A stretch of 64,000 nucleotides of DNA, taken from contig NZ_JACRMG010000016.1 in assembly GCF_016219575.1 (NCBI RefSeq), positions 124,001 through 188,000 of the forward strand, written 5' to 3'. The notes beneath the pieces were generated by a model. That model did no database searches, was not told the origin of the DNA, and saw only the letters and a program-made list of their open reading frames with translations. The DNA comes from Bradyrhizobium sp. Its GTDB lineage: Bacteria > Pseudomonadota > Alphaproteobacteria > Rhizobiales > Xanthobacteraceae. Positions 27,570 to 36,500 of this stretch are shown in pieces. Position 1 is the first letter of the stretch. Every line of letters starts with the position of its first letter. A program made the translations under genes and the position numbers.

Positions 27570-28595
27570 ATGGGCGATAGCATACGTATTTCGGTCGTCT
27601 GCCCATTTTTCAATGAGGAGTCCATTATCGAGTTGGCCGCGCTGCGCATGCTCTGCAACCTGCGGCAGCAACTCGGACACCATGGATGGGAGCTCATACT
27701 TGTCGATGACGGCTCCAAAGACTCTTCGCTTGAACTGCTTCTTCGCACTTTGGGAAATCAGTCGGAAGCCGTGCGCGTGATCCGGCTTGCGCGCAATCAA
27801 GGGCGTGGCCGCGCGCTCAAGACAGGCATCGATGCAGCTCGCGGCGATGTGATCGTCACAACCGAAGTCGATTGTTCTTGGGGAGACGACATTGTGCTGC
27901 GGTTGGCGAATGTTCTTGTCGAACGGCCCGAGATCGACTTCGTCGTTGCGTCCCCTCACCTACCCGGCGGCGGGTTGGCCAATGTACCATTGAATCGCGC
28001 GTTCCTTACGACCGTTGGAAACGTAATCATTCGGGGCCTTTTTGCATCCGGTGTGACCATGAACACGGGGATGACGCGCGCTTACCGGAGGGGCGTGATC
28101 CAGCCTTTAGTCGCGCATGAGAACGGCAAAGAATTTCACCTTGAGGTGCTTCTCAAACTGCTGACGCTGGGATTCAAGGTCAGCGAGATACCCGCAACAA
28201 TTACCTGGCAGGACCAAAAGCTCGCGCGACACGCCGAGTCCAAGCGTAAGTCCTCTACAAACATTCAAAAAACGATCAACAGCCATTTACGCTTCGTCGC
28301 CATTGCTCAACCGGTTCGATATTTTGCCTGGTTCGCTGTCCTCTCATTGTTGGTCGGCCTTGGATTTATTGCATCCGCAGTGTGGATGCTGCTCATACAT
28401 GGCCCGGCCGTGTTCCTCGCAATCATCGGGCTGATCATGCTGCTTTTCAGCCTGCTCTTTCTCGGCTTTTCCGTTGTGTTTTTCCAGATGCGGGAGAACA
28501 TGCGAGAAGATTGGATGCGCTCCTATCCATTACCGCACCCGCCTGCCGCGCAGCGAGGCGCGCCCGTGGCGCTCGACAAACCTTTGGCTGAATAG
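27570..28595 (+). CDS. family 2 glycosyltransferase with C-terminal membrane helices
   Basis: A 341-residue polyprenyl-phosphate-type glycosyltransferase. The GT-A domain starts RISVVCPFFNEESIIELAAL, with nucleotide-sugar contacts in ILVDDGSKDSS and TEVDCSWGDD. Two hydrophobic helices near the C-terminus (FAWFAVLSLLVGLGFIASAV; FLAIIGLIMLLFSLLFLGFS) resemble dolichol-phosphate-mannose-synthase-like and bactoprenol glycosyltransferases. ATG 27570 follows GGGCGAGG. First gene of the plus-strand polysaccharide set; likely adds or presents a sugar on undecaprenyl phosphate. Confidence 0.88.
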   Translation: MGDSIRISVVCPFFNEESIIELAALRMLCNLRQQLGHHGWELILVDDGSKDSSLELLLRTLGNQSEAVRVIRLARNQGRGRALKTGIDAARGDVIVTTEVDCSWGDDIVLRLANVLVERPEIDFVVASPHLPGGGLANVPLNRAFLTTVGNVIIRGLFASGVTMNTGMTRAYRRGVIQPLVAHENGKEFHLEVLLKLLTLGFKVSEIPATITWQDQKLARHAESKRKSSTNIQKTINSHLRFVAIAQPVRYFAWFAVLSLLVGLGFIASAVWMLLIHGPAVFLAIIGLIMLLFSLLFLGFSVVFFQMRENMREDWMRSYPLPHPPAAQRGAPVALDKPLAE

Positions 28596-28633
28596 TCGAT
28601 GTGTGGCATAAGGCGCTTTGACTAGGTAAGCTC

Positions 28634-28861
28634 GTGGGATCAATGTCACCTGAGAAGCTCGATTTTGGTGTACGCGCTGTATCGGTCGTTCGTCCCTTCT
28701 TTATTGAGGAGGCGATCATCGAGCGAGCGGTTCAGTGTATGCTCGGATCGCGGGATCAATCACCCGAGCCCCCGCCCGCTGTGCTGATGCGAGGATATGG
28801 CGCGGCCATCCCGCCGACCGCGAAGCCTGCAGCGTTGGTATTCCTAGTGAGAATCAGCTGA
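28634..28861 (+). pseudogene. N-terminal fragment of a second family 2 glycosyltransferase
   Basis: The segment VSVVRPFFIEEAIIERAVQC is a clear parallel of the upstream enzyme's VVCPFFNEESIIE opening, and of GT2 openings in general. After about 40 codons the similarity ends in Pro/Ala-rich sequence and the frame closes before the asnB start. Probably a truncated glycosyltransferase, not a functional protein. Confidence 0.6.
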
Positions 28862-28865
28862 CACG

Positions 28866-30791
28866 ATGTGCGGGATTGTCGGAATCGCAGGCCGGGTGGA
28901 TCCGGCACTGGTGCGCCGCATGGCGGATAGGATTGCGCACCGCGGGCCGGACGGTGCAGGATTTCAAGACGTTCCACGTGCGCAAATCAGCGTCGGGATG
29001 CGGCGCCTTGCGGTCATTGATCTCAACACCGGTGATCAGCCGCTGCATGGCGACGGAAATCGCGTGCACATCGTCTACAACGGCGAGGTCTATAATTTTC
29101 GCAAGCTGCGTGCCGAACTCCAGGGGCTCGGCTATCATTTCTCCACCCAGAGCGACACAGAGGTCGTATTGAACGCTTATCTGGCGTGGGGGCGCGAGGC
29201 ATGGGCGCGGCTTCATGGCATGTTCGCGATTGCCATCGTTGATGAACGCGGAGCCAAGACGAAACTGCTGCTTGTCCGGGACCGGCCCGGCATCAAACCG
29301 CTCTACTTCTTTCGTCAAGCCAGGACTCTGCTGTTTGCGTCCGAGATCAAGGCGCTTCAGGCGGACAGCAGCCTCTCCTCCGACGTCGATTTGACTGCGG
29401 TACGCTCCTATCTTTCGCTACGTTATGTGCCAGGACCGGGATCGCTTCTGGCCGGCGTTGAAAAGCTTCCTGCCGGACACGACCTTGTCTGGTGCGACGG
29501 GGACATTGAGATGCGGCGCTGGTGGCATCCCCCGGGTCCGGCTGCGCTCGACTCTGCGCTGGATATCCGTGCAGCGGCGGATCGCCTCGGCGCAGCCCTA
29601 CGCACCGCCGTTCACAGGCACATGATTGCAGATGTTCCGGTTGGTGCATTCCTGTCCGGCGGCATCGATTCCAACATTATCGTTGCCCTGATGGCGGAGG
29701 TTGCTGCCAGTCCGGTAAAGACGTTCTCGATCGGCTTTCCCGACTTTCCCGATGATGATCGCGAACTCGCCGCACTGACTGCAAAGCGCATCGGGACCGA
29801 CCATCATCCGATCGATTGTCGCGCGCAGGATATGGCAAGTCTGCCGGATATCGCCATCAAGTTGGACGAGCCGGTGGGCGATGCGATCGTTGTGCCGATG
29901 AGCGTGCTCGCTCGCGAGGCCAGAAAAGAGGTCACGGTTGTACTGTCCGGCGAAGGCGCCGACGAGATCCTTGGCGGGTACATGTTTCATCGCAAGCTGC
30001 AGCAGATCGCGATGATCAAGTCGTTTTTGCCTGCACAACTGTTCCCCGTGGCTGCACGTCTGGCATCGCTGGTTCCAGTCGCTGTTTTCGAGAAGCTCTT
30101 CGATTATCCGGGGGCGCTCGGCAATGAAGGGCGCCGCAAGGTCGTGTCCATGCTGGAGCGCATGGGCGATGCGTCGCTTCCCGAACTCTACAGGTCGGCG
30201 ATCTCGCTGTTTGACGCTGACGATATTCGCGCCATGGCAGAGAACCACTGGCTTGCCGGGACAGCAGGTCAGAAAATCGGCCCGCCGCTGACCCGGCAGC
30301 CAGGAGAAACCGTGCTGCAGTCGCTGGTTTCGATGCAGTATCCCGATTGGCTGCCAGACGACATCCTGATGAAGGCGGACAAGATGACCATGGCGCACTC
30401 TCTGGAAGGACGGGTTCCTTTCATGGACGAATTGGTCATCTCGGCTGCAGCCTCGTTGCCGGATGCAACCAAGATCGGGATGTCGGGAAACAAGCTTGCC
30501 CTGCGCCGCTTTGCGTCCGGGCTCTTGCCGCCGGAAGTCCTGCGGGCGCCCAAGCGGGCCTTTTATGTTCCGCTTGAGGCCTATGCGACCACCAAGCCAC
30601 TTGCCGATATTTTCGATTGGGCGCTCGATCCGGTGCGCGTCAAGAAGCGGGGTCTCTTCAGTCCACAGTGGATCGCCAAGCAGCGCGCCGCTGGTCGAGC
30701 CCAGGGGTTCCTGCCGCTCAAGCGGCTGTTTTCGATTGTCATGCTGGAGCTTTGGTTTGAGCATTTTGCCCCATCCTCAAGCTGGACTTGA
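28866..30791 (+). CDS. asnB: asparagine synthase (glutamine-hydrolysing) / amidotransferase
   Basis: A 641-residue class II amidotransferase. Processing would expose Cys2 of MCGIVGIAGRVD; the glutaminase domain continues with IAHRGPDGAGF, RRLAVIDLNTGDQPL and YNGEVYN. The synthetase domain has the pyrophosphate loop LSGGIDSN near 265 and LSGEGADEILGGY. In polysaccharide loci such paralogues often amidate uronic-acid carboxylates rather than aspartate, which is the likelier role here given glycosyltransferase, oxidoreductase and methyltransferase neighbours. Four bases separate it from the preceding fragment's stop. Confidence 0.93.
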   Translation: MCGIVGIAGRVDPALVRRMADRIAHRGPDGAGFQDVPRAQISVGMRRLAVIDLNTGDQPLHGDGNRVHIVYNGEVYNFRKLRAELQGLGYHFSTQSDTEVVLNAYLAWGREAWARLHGMFAIAIVDERGAKTKLLLVRDRPGIKPLYFFRQARTLLFASEIKALQADSSLSSDVDLTAVRSYLSLRYVPGPGSLLAGVEKLPAGHDLVWCDGDIEMRRWWHPPGPAALDSALDIRAAADRLGAALRTAVHRHMIADVPVGAFLSGGIDSNIIVALMAEVAASPVKTFSIGFPDFPDDDRELAALTAKRIGTDHHPIDCRAQDMASLPDIAIKLDEPVGDAIVVPMSVLAREARKEVTVVLSGEGADEILGGYMFHRKLQQIAMIKSFLPAQLFPVAARLASLVPVAVFEKLFDYPGALGNEGRRKVVSMLERMGDASLPELYRSAISLFDADDIRAMAENHWLAGTAGQKIGPPLTRQPGETVLQSLVSMQYPDWLPDDILMKADKMTMAHSLEGRVPFMDELVISAAASLPDATKIGMSGNKLALRRFASGLLPPEVLRAPKRAFYVPLEAYATTKPLADIFDWALDPVRVKKRGLFSPQWIAKQRAAGRAQGFLPLKRLFSIVMLELWFEHFAPSSSWT

Positions 30792-30818
30792 CTTGCGCGT
30801 TGCCGCAAAAGGTTCCGT

Positions 30819-33002
30819 ATGAAGATTGTCGTTCAAAACTTCAAAACCGGCGTTCTATCGGTTGCCGATGTTCCGGCGCCGCGTGCCGGCGCGGGTCAGG
30901 TTCTGGTGCGAGCCCACAGTTCGCTGATCAGCTCCGGCACCGATCGCGCGATCATCGGACTGGGCAAGAAGGGATACCTCGGAAAAGCTCTCGATCGTCC
31001 CGATCTTGCACGAAAGGTCATCAATCGGGCCCGCACCGAAGGACTCTGGCCGACGTATAAGGTTGTGAAGAATCTGATCGCGGAGCCAATCCCGCTTGGA
31101 TACTCGCTCGTTGGCACGGCTGTGGAAGTGGGACGTGACGTCGGTGACATCTCGGTTGGCGATCGCGTTGCCTGCGCGGGTCTTGGATACGCAAATCACG
31201 CCGAGCTGGTGGCCGTTCCGCAGAATCTATGCGTTCGCGTCCCGAACACGGTGAGTGACGAGCAGGCGAGCTATGTGACGCTCGGTGCGATTGCCTTGCA
31301 CGGATTGAGGCAAGCAGATCAGCAGATCGGTGCGACGGTGCTGGTCGTCGGCCTCGGGTTGGTTGGCCAACTTACCCTGCAGCTATGCGTGGCGGCGGGC
31401 CTGCGCGTTGTGGGCCTCGACCTCGATCCACGCAAGCTCGACATGGCGCGCGCGGCCGGCGCGACCGTCGCCATGGTGCCGTCGGATTCCGGGCTCGCTG
31501 CCCGCATCGCCGACGTGACTGGCGGCTTCGGGGTGGACGCAGTATTGCTTACGGTGGGATCGCGCGACAGCGGCGCGGTGTTCGAGGATGTCGCGAAACT
31601 TTGCCGTGATCGCGCACGCGTTGTCGTGGTCGGCGATGTCAAGATGGATATCGCCCGGCGAACCTATTTCGAAAAGGAGCTGGAGATTTTGCAATCGCGC
31701 TCGTACGGGCCGGGCAGATATGATCCGGCATACGAGGCGAAGGGGCAGGACTATCCAATCGGCTACGTGCGCTGGACCGAACGGCGCAACCTTTCTTCAT
31801 TTGTCGAATTGATCGGAGATGGCCGGCTCGATCCGGCCCGGCTTACGACCCACAGATTTCCGATCGCGGAGGCAGCCGAGGCTTACGATCTCGTCACCGG
31901 CAAGAAGCAGGATTTCAGCGTCGGTATCGTGCTCGAGTATCCCACGGAAGCAGCGCCATCGGCATCGCTTGTTGTTTCGCCTTCACGGCAACGGATATCG
32001 GGTCAGATCGGACTGGGTGTCATCGGCGCAGGTACGTTCGCGAAGGGCATTCTATTGCCCGCGCTAATGGACACCAAGGCATTCGACATGGTCGGCGTCG
32101 CCACCGGCAAGGGAATTTCGGCCAAAAGCGTCGCCGAGCGATACGGGGCACGCATCGCGCACAACGATGGTGCCGCCCTGCTTGACGATCCCTCGATCCA
32201 GGCCGTGGTGATCGCGACGCGGCATGACAGTCACGCCCGCTATGTGATCGAGGCACTGAACCGGGGCAAGCATGTCTTTGTAGAGAAGCCGCTGGCGATT
32301 TCCCGCCATGAGCTTTCCGAGGTTGAGGCCGCGGCCCGTGCGTCGTCAGCTACGCTGACCGTCGGGTTCAACAGACGCTTCTCCCGTCTCGTGCAAGCCA
32401 TGGCCACGCATTTCGCCGGCCGGTCGGAGCCGATGGCGATGCTCTATCGTATCAATGCCGGCCGGATTCCGCTTAAGTCCGAGTTGAGCTGGGTGCATGA
32501 TCCCGCCAGTGGCGGCGGAAGGATCATCGGCGAGGCCTGTCATTTCATCGATACCATGCAGAGCGTTTCCGGATCACTGCCCGTGGCCGTTCAGGTAGCG
32601 CACGTCAATCCGCGCCGTTCTGACGTGGCGGGTGACGATATCGTCACGTTCACTGTAACATTTGCCGACGGCTCGATCGGTACCGTGCACTACTGGTCGA
32701 ACGGGGATGCAAGTTATCCCAAGGAACGGTTCGAGGCTTTTGCGCAGGAGCGCATGGCGATCCTCGACAATTTCCGCACGCTGGATCTGGTTGCCGCAAA
32801 TAGGACGGAGCGCCGCCGTACCTTGAGTGTCGACAAAGGCTTCGCTGCAGAGGCCTCCGCATTCGTAGCTGCCTGCCGAACGGGAAATCCCGCAATTCCA
32901 CTGGAAGGCCTTCTTGCCACGACCGAGGTGACGCTCGCGGTTTCTGAGGCAATTCGCGGAGTCGGGTCCCCGCAGGACGGGTCGGGGTCGGACGACGCAT
33001 GA
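30819..33002 (+). CDS. two-domain oxidoreductase (zinc-type dehydrogenase fused to Gfo/Idh/MocA)
   Basis: A 727-residue fusion. Residues 1 to about 370 form a medium-chain dehydrogenase (HSSLISSGTDRAIIGLGKKG; nucleotide loop VLVVGLGLVGQLTLQLCVAA). Residues about 395-725 form a Gfo/Idh/MocA NAD-dependent sugar oxidoreductase (LGVIGAGTFAKGILLPAL; EKPLAIS with the catalytic-region Lys; VGFNRRFSRL). This fusion recurs in exopolysaccharide clusters next to asnB paralogues and polysaccharide-lyase-like genes, where it is thought to make a modified sugar nucleotide. The stop overlaps the next methyltransferase start (ATGA). Confidence 0.92.
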   Translation: MKIVVQNFKTGVLSVADVPAPRAGAGQVLVRAHSSLISSGTDRAIIGLGKKGYLGKALDRPDLARKVINRARTEGLWPTYKVVKNLIAEPIPLGYSLVGTAVEVGRDVGDISVGDRVACAGLGYANHAELVAVPQNLCVRVPNTVSDEQASYVTLGAIALHGLRQADQQIGATVLVVGLGLVGQLTLQLCVAAGLRVVGLDLDPRKLDMARAAGATVAMVPSDSGLAARIADVTGGFGVDAVLLTVGSRDSGAVFEDVAKLCRDRARVVVVGDVKMDIARRTYFEKELEILQSRSYGPGRYDPAYEAKGQDYPIGYVRWTERRNLSSFVELIGDGRLDPARLTTHRFPIAEAAEAYDLVTGKKQDFSVGIVLEYPTEAAPSASLVVSPSRQRISGQIGLGVIGAGTFAKGILLPALMDTKAFDMVGVATGKGISAKSVAERYGARIAHNDGAALLDDPSIQAVVIATRHDSHARYVIEALNRGKHVFVEKPLAISRHELSEVEAAARASSATLTVGFNRRFSRLVQAMATHFAGRSEPMAMLYRINAGRIPLKSELSWVHDPASGGGRIIGEACHFIDTMQSVSGSLPVAVQVAHVNPRRSDVAGDDIVTFTVTFADGSIGTVHYWSNGDASYPKERFEAFAQERMAILDNFRTLDLVAANRTERRRTLSVDKGFAAEASAFVAACRTGNPAIPLEGLLATTEVTLAVSEAIRGVGSPQDGSGSDDA

Positions 33003-33898
33003 TGATCGATCGCGCACCATGTGTCGTTTGTGGTTCAGTAGCGCTGCGGCCGTTGCGACTGACGCTGACGTATGGTGGCATCCGCGAATGCAGTGCCTGT
33101 GGTTCTGGATTACTGGAGCCGCGCCCCTCTTTGCTCGATCTGACCGCACTGCACGGGAGCGACGATTACTTCAACCACCCGTATTTTCTTGAGAGGCGCG
33201 AACTGACGACGACAGTGCGGGCGGCATGCGAAGCGAAACTGTCGCGTGTCGAACGCTCAGTGGGATCGCTCAGGAACAAGAGTATTGTCGATGTCGGCTG
33301 CGATCTCGGTCTCCTCGTTGCCTACGCTACCGAAAGCCGGCAGATGACGTCCATTGGCATCGATATCTTCCCCAAGGTGGTTGAACTTGGCCGGGCTGCA
33401 GGCCGCGATCTGAGGGTGGGGACGCTGGAAAGCGTCGCTCTGCCGGCTGCAAGCGCCGATATGGTCTGTGGTTTCGACTTGATCGAACACGTCGACGATC
33501 CCGCCCGGTTTCTCCGCGAGGTCATGCGCGTCCTCAAGCCCGGCGGAACGCTCGCGCTTGAAACACCCAACTATGGTGGACTGGTCTACCGGATCGGCCG
33601 CTGGTTGGCGGCGCTGCCGGGTACGTCGGGGTTGCTGCGGCCATTGCAGGAGCGGCTGTGGCCGCCGTTTCATATTCAGTACTTCACACAGGATTCATTG
33701 ACGCTATTGCTGAAGACGGCAGGTTTTGAGGTGGTGCGTCTTGAGGGGCGCGAACTGGAATCCTCGGAACTTGCCGTGTCGCAACCCCTGCTGCGTCTCG
33801 CCGTGCAGAGTGTGTTCGCATTGTCGCGCGCCATCGGTGCCACTACACTGCTGACCGCGATCGCACGCAAGCCAGCCCTAAGTGTTATCCGATCATGA
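32999..33898 (+). CDS. class I SAM methyltransferase with N-terminal zinc ribbon
   Basis: A 299-residue methyltransferase. The N-terminus has two CxxC pairs (APCVVCGS and IRECSACGSG), a small zinc ribbon. The SAM-binding core follows (KSIVDVGCDLGLLVAYATES, SADMVCGFDLIEHVDDPARF, LKPGGTLALETPN). This architecture is common among sugar or lipid-linked methyltransferases in surface-polysaccharide loci. Translation is coupled to the two-domain oxidoreductase by a 4-base overlap. Confidence 0.9.
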   Translation: MMIDRAPCVVCGSVALRPLRLTLTYGGIRECSACGSGLLEPRPSLLDLTALHGSDDYFNHPYFLERRELTTTVRAACEAKLSRVERSVGSLRNKSIVDVGCDLGLLVAYATESRQMTSIGIDIFPKVVELGRAAGRDLRVGTLESVALPAASADMVCGFDLIEHVDDPARFLREVMRVLKPGGTLALETPNYGGLVYRIGRWLAALPGTSGLLRPLQERLWPPFHIQYFTQDSLTLLLKTAGFEVVRLEGRELESSELAVSQPLLRLAVQSVFALSRAIGATTLLTAIARKPALSVIRS

Positions 33899-33962
33899 GC
33901 GAGCCTGATTCTTCGGCCGCCGGTTATCCCGTAGCAATTCGTCCGCTCCTCGGAGAGTGGTC

Positions 33963-34799
33963 ATGGTAGTCAGCAAGGAGGCGGTGAAGGAGTTCTGGGA
34001 GCGTAATCCTCTCTTCAAGGGAGAGGTTGACCTCGACCCGATGTCCCGGGAATTCTTTGAGCGCCATGAGCACACCTATCGAAACGATGTGCTGGCGGGC
34101 GGGTTTTCCGATGTCTTCTTTCCATTTCCGGAAGGAGCTTCGGTGCTCGATGTCGGTTGCGGGCCCGGTATCTGGACGCGCGAACTGGCGCGACGCGGAT
34201 ACCGGACGTCCGCCGTCGATCTGACGGAAAACGCGGTTGTGCTGACCAGGCACAGCCTCTCGATGTTTGGACTCACTGCCGAGGTCCAGACCGGCGATGC
34301 GGAGAACCTCCCATTCCCGAACGAAACCTTTGACGGCGTTGTGTCGCACGGCGTGATACATCACACGCCGAATACGGAGCGATGCATCGCCGAAATGGCG
34401 CGCGTGCTGAAGTCGGGTGGCCTGGCGGTGGTCAGCGTGTACTACAAGAACAGCATTCTTCGCTCGCGCGCATTGACCCGTCTCGCGGCGCTCGTGCTCG
34501 GCGGTTGGGTGTCGCTGCCGGGGAGGGGACGCGCAAACATGCTGGCATCCGGCGATCCCGATGAAATCGTCAGGCTCTATGACGGAAGCGGCAATCCGTT
34601 GGGAAAGTCGTATACCGCGGATCAATTCGAAGCGATGTTCAGAAATGTCGGTCTCAACGTGAGGGGCAGCTTTCGATACTACTTTCCGCGGCGGGCGTTC
34701 GGTCCGGTTGCGGGATTGCTCGCGCCGTTCAAGCGGATGTTGGCGCGGCGATTCGGCCTGATGTACACCGCAATCGCGCACAAAGAGGCCCGACGGTAA
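33963..34799 (+). CDS. class I SAM methyltransferase
   Basis: A 278-residue methyltransferase. Motif I is SVLDVGCGPGIWTRELARRG near residue 60, with the acidic end of strand 2 at SAVDLTEN and post-motif DAENLPFPNETFDGVVSHGV and HHTPNTERCIAEMARVLKSG. It resembles UbiE-like sugar methyltransferases. ATG 33963 follows CGGAGAG; a GTG at 33957 is an alternative. It sits between another methyltransferase and the toroid gene, so it likely O-methylates the same glycan or its precursor. Confidence 0.88.
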   Translation: MVVSKEAVKEFWERNPLFKGEVDLDPMSREFFERHEHTYRNDVLAGGFSDVFFPFPEGASVLDVGCGPGIWTRELARRGYRTSAVDLTENAVVLTRHSLSMFGLTAEVQTGDAENLPFPNETFDGVVSHGVIHHTPNTERCIAEMARVLKSGGLAVVSVYYKNSILRSRALTRLAALVLGGWVSLPGRGRANMLASGDPDEIVRLYDGSGNPLGKSYTADQFEAMFRNVGLNVRGSFRYYFPRRAFGPVAGLLAPFKRMLARRFGLMYTAIAHKEARR

Positions 34800-34826
34800 A
34801 GGTGCATTTGTCAGGAGATTCATAAC

Positions 34827-36485
34827 GTGGGCGAATTGAGAGTCGGTGCACCGGCAGACGCCTATTTGGCGGTTTGCGAACCCGTTCTCGGCCGGGCACT
34901 GTCATTTCTCGACGCCGAGGCTACCTCACCGAGCCAGGGAAGTTTCGACCGTACCTGGTGGTGTTGGAAGTTCTCGGATTTTTCCGCGCCGCGATTCCAG
35001 GAGGGGGTGTACACGCTTGCCTGGCTCTATGGGTCCGCAAATGCGCCTGATGGCGCGCGCAGAAACGAAAGACTGCTTCGCCAGGCGGCGTCCGCCATCG
35101 GGTTCTGGTCCGCCCTGCAACACTCCGATGGAAGTTTTGACGAAGCCTATCCGTTCGAGCGCAGTTTGGCCGCAACGGCATTCACGACGTTCTATGTTGC
35201 AGCCGGTATCGAGCGCATACGTGGTGCGCTCGACGCCGTTGCGTTAGAGAACGGCTTGCAATCGATCGAAAGGGCCGCGCTCTGGCTGACGCGGAACGAT
35301 GAGTTTCACGGGGTGCTGTCGAACCACCTGGCGGCCGCTGCTGCGGCGCTACAGGTTGCTGGCGATGTCCTGCAGACGGATCGGTTCGCCGCGGCGCGGG
35401 ACCGGTTCCTGGGCCGAATCTATGACAATCAGGATCGTGAGGAGGGTTGGTTCCGCGAGTACGGCGGAGCCGATCCGGGTTATCAAAGCCACGGAATGTT
35501 CTATCTCGCCGCGATATGGCGGCGTACCCGAAATGCCGAACTTCTGCAGCGGCTGCGAGAGGGGTGTGAGTTTCTCGCCTGGTTTGCCCATCCAGATGGG
35601 ACGATGGGTGGCGAATATGCCAGCCGAGGCACTAAATTCGTCTTTCCGGCCGCGTTCGAGATTCTGTCGGCGGAAAGCGAGGCGGCATCCGCAATAGCGG
35701 CTCATCTGCGGCAGTGCATAAGCCAGGGGCGCGGCGTCGGTGCCGCCCAGATGGACGCATGGAACATGTTTCCCATGCTCAATAACTACCTTTTCGCGGC
35801 GGAAGCGGCGACGGATATCCAGCCGCGGCAATTGCCTTGGCAAGCGGCGGATGCCTCCCGCGTGTTCAAGCGCGCGGGTCTGGCCTTGATCCGCAAAGCC
35901 GATCGAATAGCTGCGATAGGACTGGCGACCGGCGGCGTGGTGAAGATGTGGGACGCCCAATCGAATGCGCTGATCTATGAAGATGCCGGGTATGCGGTCC
36001 AGGAAAAGCACAAATGGTTCTCGTCCCAAGGCGCAAGCGAGTGGCAAGGCGGGGAAGATGCGGCGTCGTTCGTCATTCGAGTCAGGTTTGAAGGCTTGCC
36101 GAATGCGCGCTTCGATCCCTGGCGTTTTCTGTTGTTTCGTGTGTTCACGCTGACGATCGGTCGTTGGCCGCCGATCGCGCGCGGATTGAAGCAATTGCTG
36201 GTCTCCGTTCTCATTCGACGGAGGGTTCGGCATCCTGCCTCATTAGAAAGGGCCGTGCGGATCGGGGATGACGGGACGCTTGCCGTTTCGGACCGCCTCC
36301 AGAATCTCGCTGCAACGCCGATTCCAATCGCGCGACATGTACCATTCCACATGGGATCTTCCCGCTACGCGGACATGCACGATTGGTTCGGTCCGCAAGT
36401 CGAGTGCCCGCCGCCCAGCGTGCAGCTTCCGAACGGAGCGCGCACCGTAACAATTGAGACTTCCGGCGCTCGCTCTACTGTCTGA
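34827..36485 (+). CDS. alpha/alpha-toroid protein, possible polysaccharide lyase/epimerase-like
   Basis: A 552-residue protein with no signal peptide. The first 330 residues are helical with repeated aromatic/glycine turns: TWWCWKFSDFSAPRFQEGVY, HSDGSFDEAYPFERS, EYGGADPGYQSHGMFYLAA and DGTMGGEYASRGTKF, consistent with an alpha/alpha toroid like heparinase or terpene-cyclase-type folds. The C-terminal part is likely a beta-sandwich. I do not recognise an experimentally defined family. It occupies the position where heparinase-like genes occur beside two-domain oxidoreductase / asnB clusters. Start is GTG at 34827 with AGGAGATTC upstream. Confidence 0.75.
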   Translation: MGELRVGAPADAYLAVCEPVLGRALSFLDAEATSPSQGSFDRTWWCWKFSDFSAPRFQEGVYTLAWLYGSANAPDGARRNERLLRQAASAIGFWSALQHSDGSFDEAYPFERSLAATAFTTFYVAAGIERIRGALDAVALENGLQSIERAALWLTRNDEFHGVLSNHLAAAAAALQVAGDVLQTDRFAAARDRFLGRIYDNQDREEGWFREYGGADPGYQSHGMFYLAAIWRRTRNAELLQRLREGCEFLAWFAHPDGTMGGEYASRGTKFVFPAAFEILSAESEAASAIAAHLRQCISQGRGVGAAQMDAWNMFPMLNNYLFAAEAATDIQPRQLPWQAADASRVFKRAGLALIRKADRIAAIGLATGGVVKMWDAQSNALIYEDAGYAVQEKHKWFSSQGASEWQGGEDAASFVIRVRFEGLPNARFDPWRFLLFRVFTLTIGRWPPIARGLKQLLVSVLIRRRVRHPASLERAVRIGDDGTLAVSDRLQNLAATPIPIARHVPFHMGSSRYADMHDWFGPQVECPPPSVQLPNGARTVTIETSGARSTV

Positions 36486-36500
36486 CTCCTGCCATACCTG

